From Clostridiaceae bacterium (GTDB lineage: Bacteria; Bacillota; Clostridia; DSM-8532), in contig JAAYAD010000017.1 of NCBI GenBank assembly GCA_012719545.1, positions 1-42,841 of the forward strand: 42,841 nucleotides of DNA. The letters are read 5' to 3'. The notes under the pieces were generated by a model. It was given only the letters and a program-made list of their open reading frames with translations. It searched no databases and was not told the origin of the DNA. Positions 41,025-42,841 of the stretch are shown here, in pieces. The translations under genes and the position numbers were made by a program. The stretch's first letter is position 1, and each line of letters opens with the position of its first letter.

Positions 41025-41048
41025 AAAATAGCATTTATTACTGAATCA

Positions 41049-42050
41049 TCAATTCAGCCATGATACAGGCACAAAAATCTGCTGGAATTTCCTTACCGCA
41101 TAACGATCCGTCATTCCTGCAACATAATCTAAAACCACCTGTTCAACTCCATCGGTTTCAATGTGATTCTGATAATCTAAAGGAAGCTCTTTTGGATTGT
41201 TAAGAAAATACAAGAAGAGCTCCTTTATCATTCTCTCTGCCTTAGATTCTTCTTTTTTAGCTATTGAGCCAATATAAACCTTTTCAAACATAAAACTTCT
41301 AAGCTCGTTTGTAGCTTGCTGGAATTCACTGCTCATTCTTATGCCTTTTCCATCGGCACTGTTTTCTATAATATTAACAACCATATTATTGATTCGCCGT
41401 GATGAGGTATTGCCCAGAATTTCAGAACAGGCTGCCGGAATATCACTTTCACTGATTACTCCTCCCCTGATGGCATCTTCGATGTCGTGATTAATATAGG
41501 CTATTTTATCTGCATATCGGACAATCTGCCCTTCAAGAGTGGAAGGAAGTGCCTCTCCCGTATGGCATCTTATGCCATCCAGCACTTCAAAAGTCAAATT
41601 AAGGCCTTTTCTTTCCTTCTCAAGATATTCAACAACCCTGACACTCTGCTCATTATGCTTAAAGCCAAAGGAGCAGAGCTCATTTAATACTCTCTCTCCT
41701 GCATGTCCGAAGGGAGTATGTCCAAGGTCATGTCCAAGGGCTATGGCCTCTGTTAAATCTTCATTCAGCCTTAATCCCCTTGCAATGGTTCTTGCAATTT
41801 GGGATACCTCCAGAGTATGGGTAAGTCGTGTTCTGTAATGGTCACCTTCAGGCGATATGAAGACCTGCGTTTTATGCTTGAGTCTTCTGAAAGCTTTGGA
41901 ATAAATTATCCTGTCCCTGTCCCGCTGAAAATCTGTGCGGATATCACACTTTTCTTCAGCATGAAGTCTGCCTTTGCTCCGTCTGTTGGTACAAGCGAAC
42001 TCTGAAAGATTTTTCTCTTCAAGTTCTTCAGTCAATTCACGGATTTTCAT
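41049..42050 (-). CDS. dGTP triphosphohydrolase-like HD-domain protein
   Basis: The 333-residue protein belongs to the deoxyguanosinetriphosphate triphosphohydrolase-like family, which removes triphosphate from dNTPs. It starts MKIRELTEELEEKNLSEFAC at ATG 42050 (GGAGGG 6 bases upstream), rather than the longer frame to 42089. HD motifs are TRLTHTLEVSQIARTIA (first His), AIALGHDLGHTPFGHAGE (HD) and YADKIAYINHDIEDA (last Asp). It is often found just upstream of dnaG, as here. Confidence 0.92.
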   Translation of the reverse strand: MKIRELTEELEEKNLSEFACTNRRSKGRLHAEEKCDIRTDFQRDRDRIIYSKAFRRLKHKTQVFISPEGDHYRTRLTHTLEVSQIARTIARGLRLNEDLTEAIALGHDLGHTPFGHAGERVLNELCSFGFKHNEQSVRVVEYLEKERKGLNLTFEVLDGIRCHTGEALPSTLEGQIVRYADKIAYINHDIEDAIRGGVISESDIPAACSEILGNTSSRRINNMVVNIIENSADGKGIRMSSEFQQATNELRSFMFEKVYIGSIAKKEESKAERMIKELFLYFLNNPKELPLDYQNHIETDGVEQVVLDYVAGMTDRYAVRKFQQIFVPVSWLN

Positions 42051-42103
42051 AGGCAACCCTCCGGAATTCCAGCGTTCTATATAATACATTAATAATTATA
42101 TTT

Positions 42104-42133
42104 CAAAAAAATACGGCGGGAAATACCGCCGTA
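42104..42133 (-). terminator. Terminator after the AbrB-type gene
   Basis: TACGGCGG (42112-42119) and CCGCCGTA (42126-42133) pair. On the minus strand seven T residues follow. Confidence 0.88.
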
Positions 42134-42161
42134 ACCTGCCTTATTCTAATTAACACAAGAT

Positions 42162-42401
42162 TTACATATCATTAAGGCAATCTCTGCAAATAATCTTGCC
42201 TTTAAAATTAATTACATCGGTCTTGGCAACATCACAAAATACGCATCTTGGAACATATTTGTCAAGTACAACATTGCCATCTTCATCAACGTACATTTCA
42301 ATGTCGTCGCCTTCGCTTATTTTAAGTTCCTTTCTCAAGGACTTAGGAAGTACTATTCTTCCCAAAGAATCAAGTTTTCTCACGTATCCGGTGGCCCGCA
42401 T
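42162..42401 (-). CDS. AbrB-family transition-state regulator with C-terminal zinc ribbon
   Basis: The 79-residue DNA-binding protein starts MRATGYVRKLDSLGRIVLPK, the SpoVT/AbrB swapped-hairpin domain (residues 1-50) with KSLRKELKISEGDDIEMYVD. A C-terminal pair of CxxC motifs follows (CVFC and CRDC), a clostridial variant. AbrB-type proteins repress stationary-phase genes during growth. GAGGAGG lies 5 bases before the ATG, and the longer frame to 42449 is rejected. It has its own promoter and terminator. Confidence 0.93.
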   Translation of the reverse strand: MRATGYVRKLDSLGRIVLPKSLRKELKISEGDDIEMYVDEDGNVVLDKYVPRCVFCDVAKTDVINFKGKIICRDCLNDM

Positions 42402-42452
42402 AAATAACCTCCTCAACAACAAAAAAAATGGATAAATATCTGTATACAAAGA

Positions 42453-42480
42453 ATTATATCATAAATTGTCAGTTTGTGAA
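42453..42480 (-). promoter_or_regulatory. Candidate promoter of the AbrB-type gene
   Basis: TTCACA (42475-42480), 16 bases, TATAAT (42453-42458) on the minus strand. Confidence 0.6.
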
Positions 42481-42841
42481 TAGAAAACATAATCAAATAT
42501 ATGTTTTCCATAAAAAATTTAACGTAATTTTGGTGGCATAACCAAAGAAAGGTTGCTAGCAAAGCGCTTTTTACCCATTCTTACATGATTGACATAATTA
42601 TGAAACAATCACGTAACCAATACTTAAGCGTTATTTAATAGGAGGAAATGAAAAAATTGAAATAATATAGAGATGAATAAATGGAAAATGTCTGACAATT
42701 GGCTCTGTTAACTTAGTATGAAAGAAATGAGACCTGAAAGACCTCTGGTAGGTTTAAAAAAGGAAAAAACCTACAAATGGAAACGACTAAGTGTAAGATA
42801 ACACGAAAAAAAGATACGTGCAAGCCTTGAAAAAATAATAA
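42481..42841. other. Right-edge intergenic region
   Basis: No gene is supported. An inverted repeat GAAAACATA (42483-42491) / TATGTTTTC (42500-42508) lies behind the AbrB promoter. A GGAGGAA site at about 42643 is followed by an ATG frame of only five codons. Near the edge GTAGGTTT and AAACCTAC can pair. The region is AT-rich and may be the leader of a gene beyond the edge. Confidence 0.4.

Noticed and set aside
42719..42802. 27-codon basic frame near the right edge (MKEMRPERPLVGL)
   Set aside because: No ribosome-binding site and no context; the neighbouring GGAGG site serves a five-codon frame only.

Overview
The window looks like a low-GC, spore-forming member of the Clostridia, most probably Acetivibrio (Clostridium) thermocellus or a close relative. 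The grounds are a gap-pgk-tpiA-gpmI glycolytic block, a gerA-type spore germination operon, an L20-controlled infC-rpmI-rplT operon with an AUU-started infC, a dnaG-rpoD pair and clostridial-style AbrB. The species name is inference from recalled protein similarity; no search was run.

Region 1 (1-12,600) is one end of a temperate phage. A leftward early operon starts at a well-formed promoter near 9,970. In transcription order it encodes a Cro-like HTH protein, a Bro-N antirepressor, several tiny proteins, a PD-(D/E)XK exonuclease paired with a probable Rad52-type annealing protein, a YopX-family protein, a DnaD-like initiator, a DnaC-like helicase loader, SSB, RusA and a run of tiny cysteine-rich proteins. 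It leaves the window on the left, so the late genes and the other prophage end are not visible. Rightward lies the lysogeny module: CI-type repressor, ImmA/IrrE metalloprotease and a large serine recombinase. Four closely related 13-bp operator-like sites (one an 11/13 match), plus one partial match, lie in and around the divergent control region. Many genes here are shorter than 60 codons and were found by reading gene junctions.

Region 2 (12,564-14,571) is the host junction. The prophage has split a Tad/Flp-pilus type cpaF ATPase gene just after the codons for RMRPD. The remaining protein lacks its Walker B and C-terminal catalytic part and ends in phage-encoded residues. A cpaE-like gene with a degenerate P-loop lies immediately upstream.

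Region 3 (14,692-19,130) holds a germinant-receptor operon in the order gerA, gerC, a small two-helix membrane protein, gerB, followed by tRNA-Leu(UAG) with its own promoter and terminator. Region 4 (19,171-27,323) is the pyrimidine operon pyrB-pyrC-pyrF-carA-carB, read leftward from a leader carrying two terminator-like hairpins. A roughly 90-bp repeat sits between pyrC and pyrF. Its inverted relative lies in a 227-bp element with 21-bp terminal inverted repeats at 27,913-28,139.

Region 5 (28,144-42,841) is conserved housekeeping, all read leftward: a DUF3048 lipoprotein, a DUF1292 protein, ruvX, the glycolytic genes, a SPOUT rRNA methyltransferase, the L20/L35/IF3 operon, rpoD, dnaG, a dGTPase-like HD hydrolase and an AbrB-type regulator. 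The last 440 bases hold no convincing gene.
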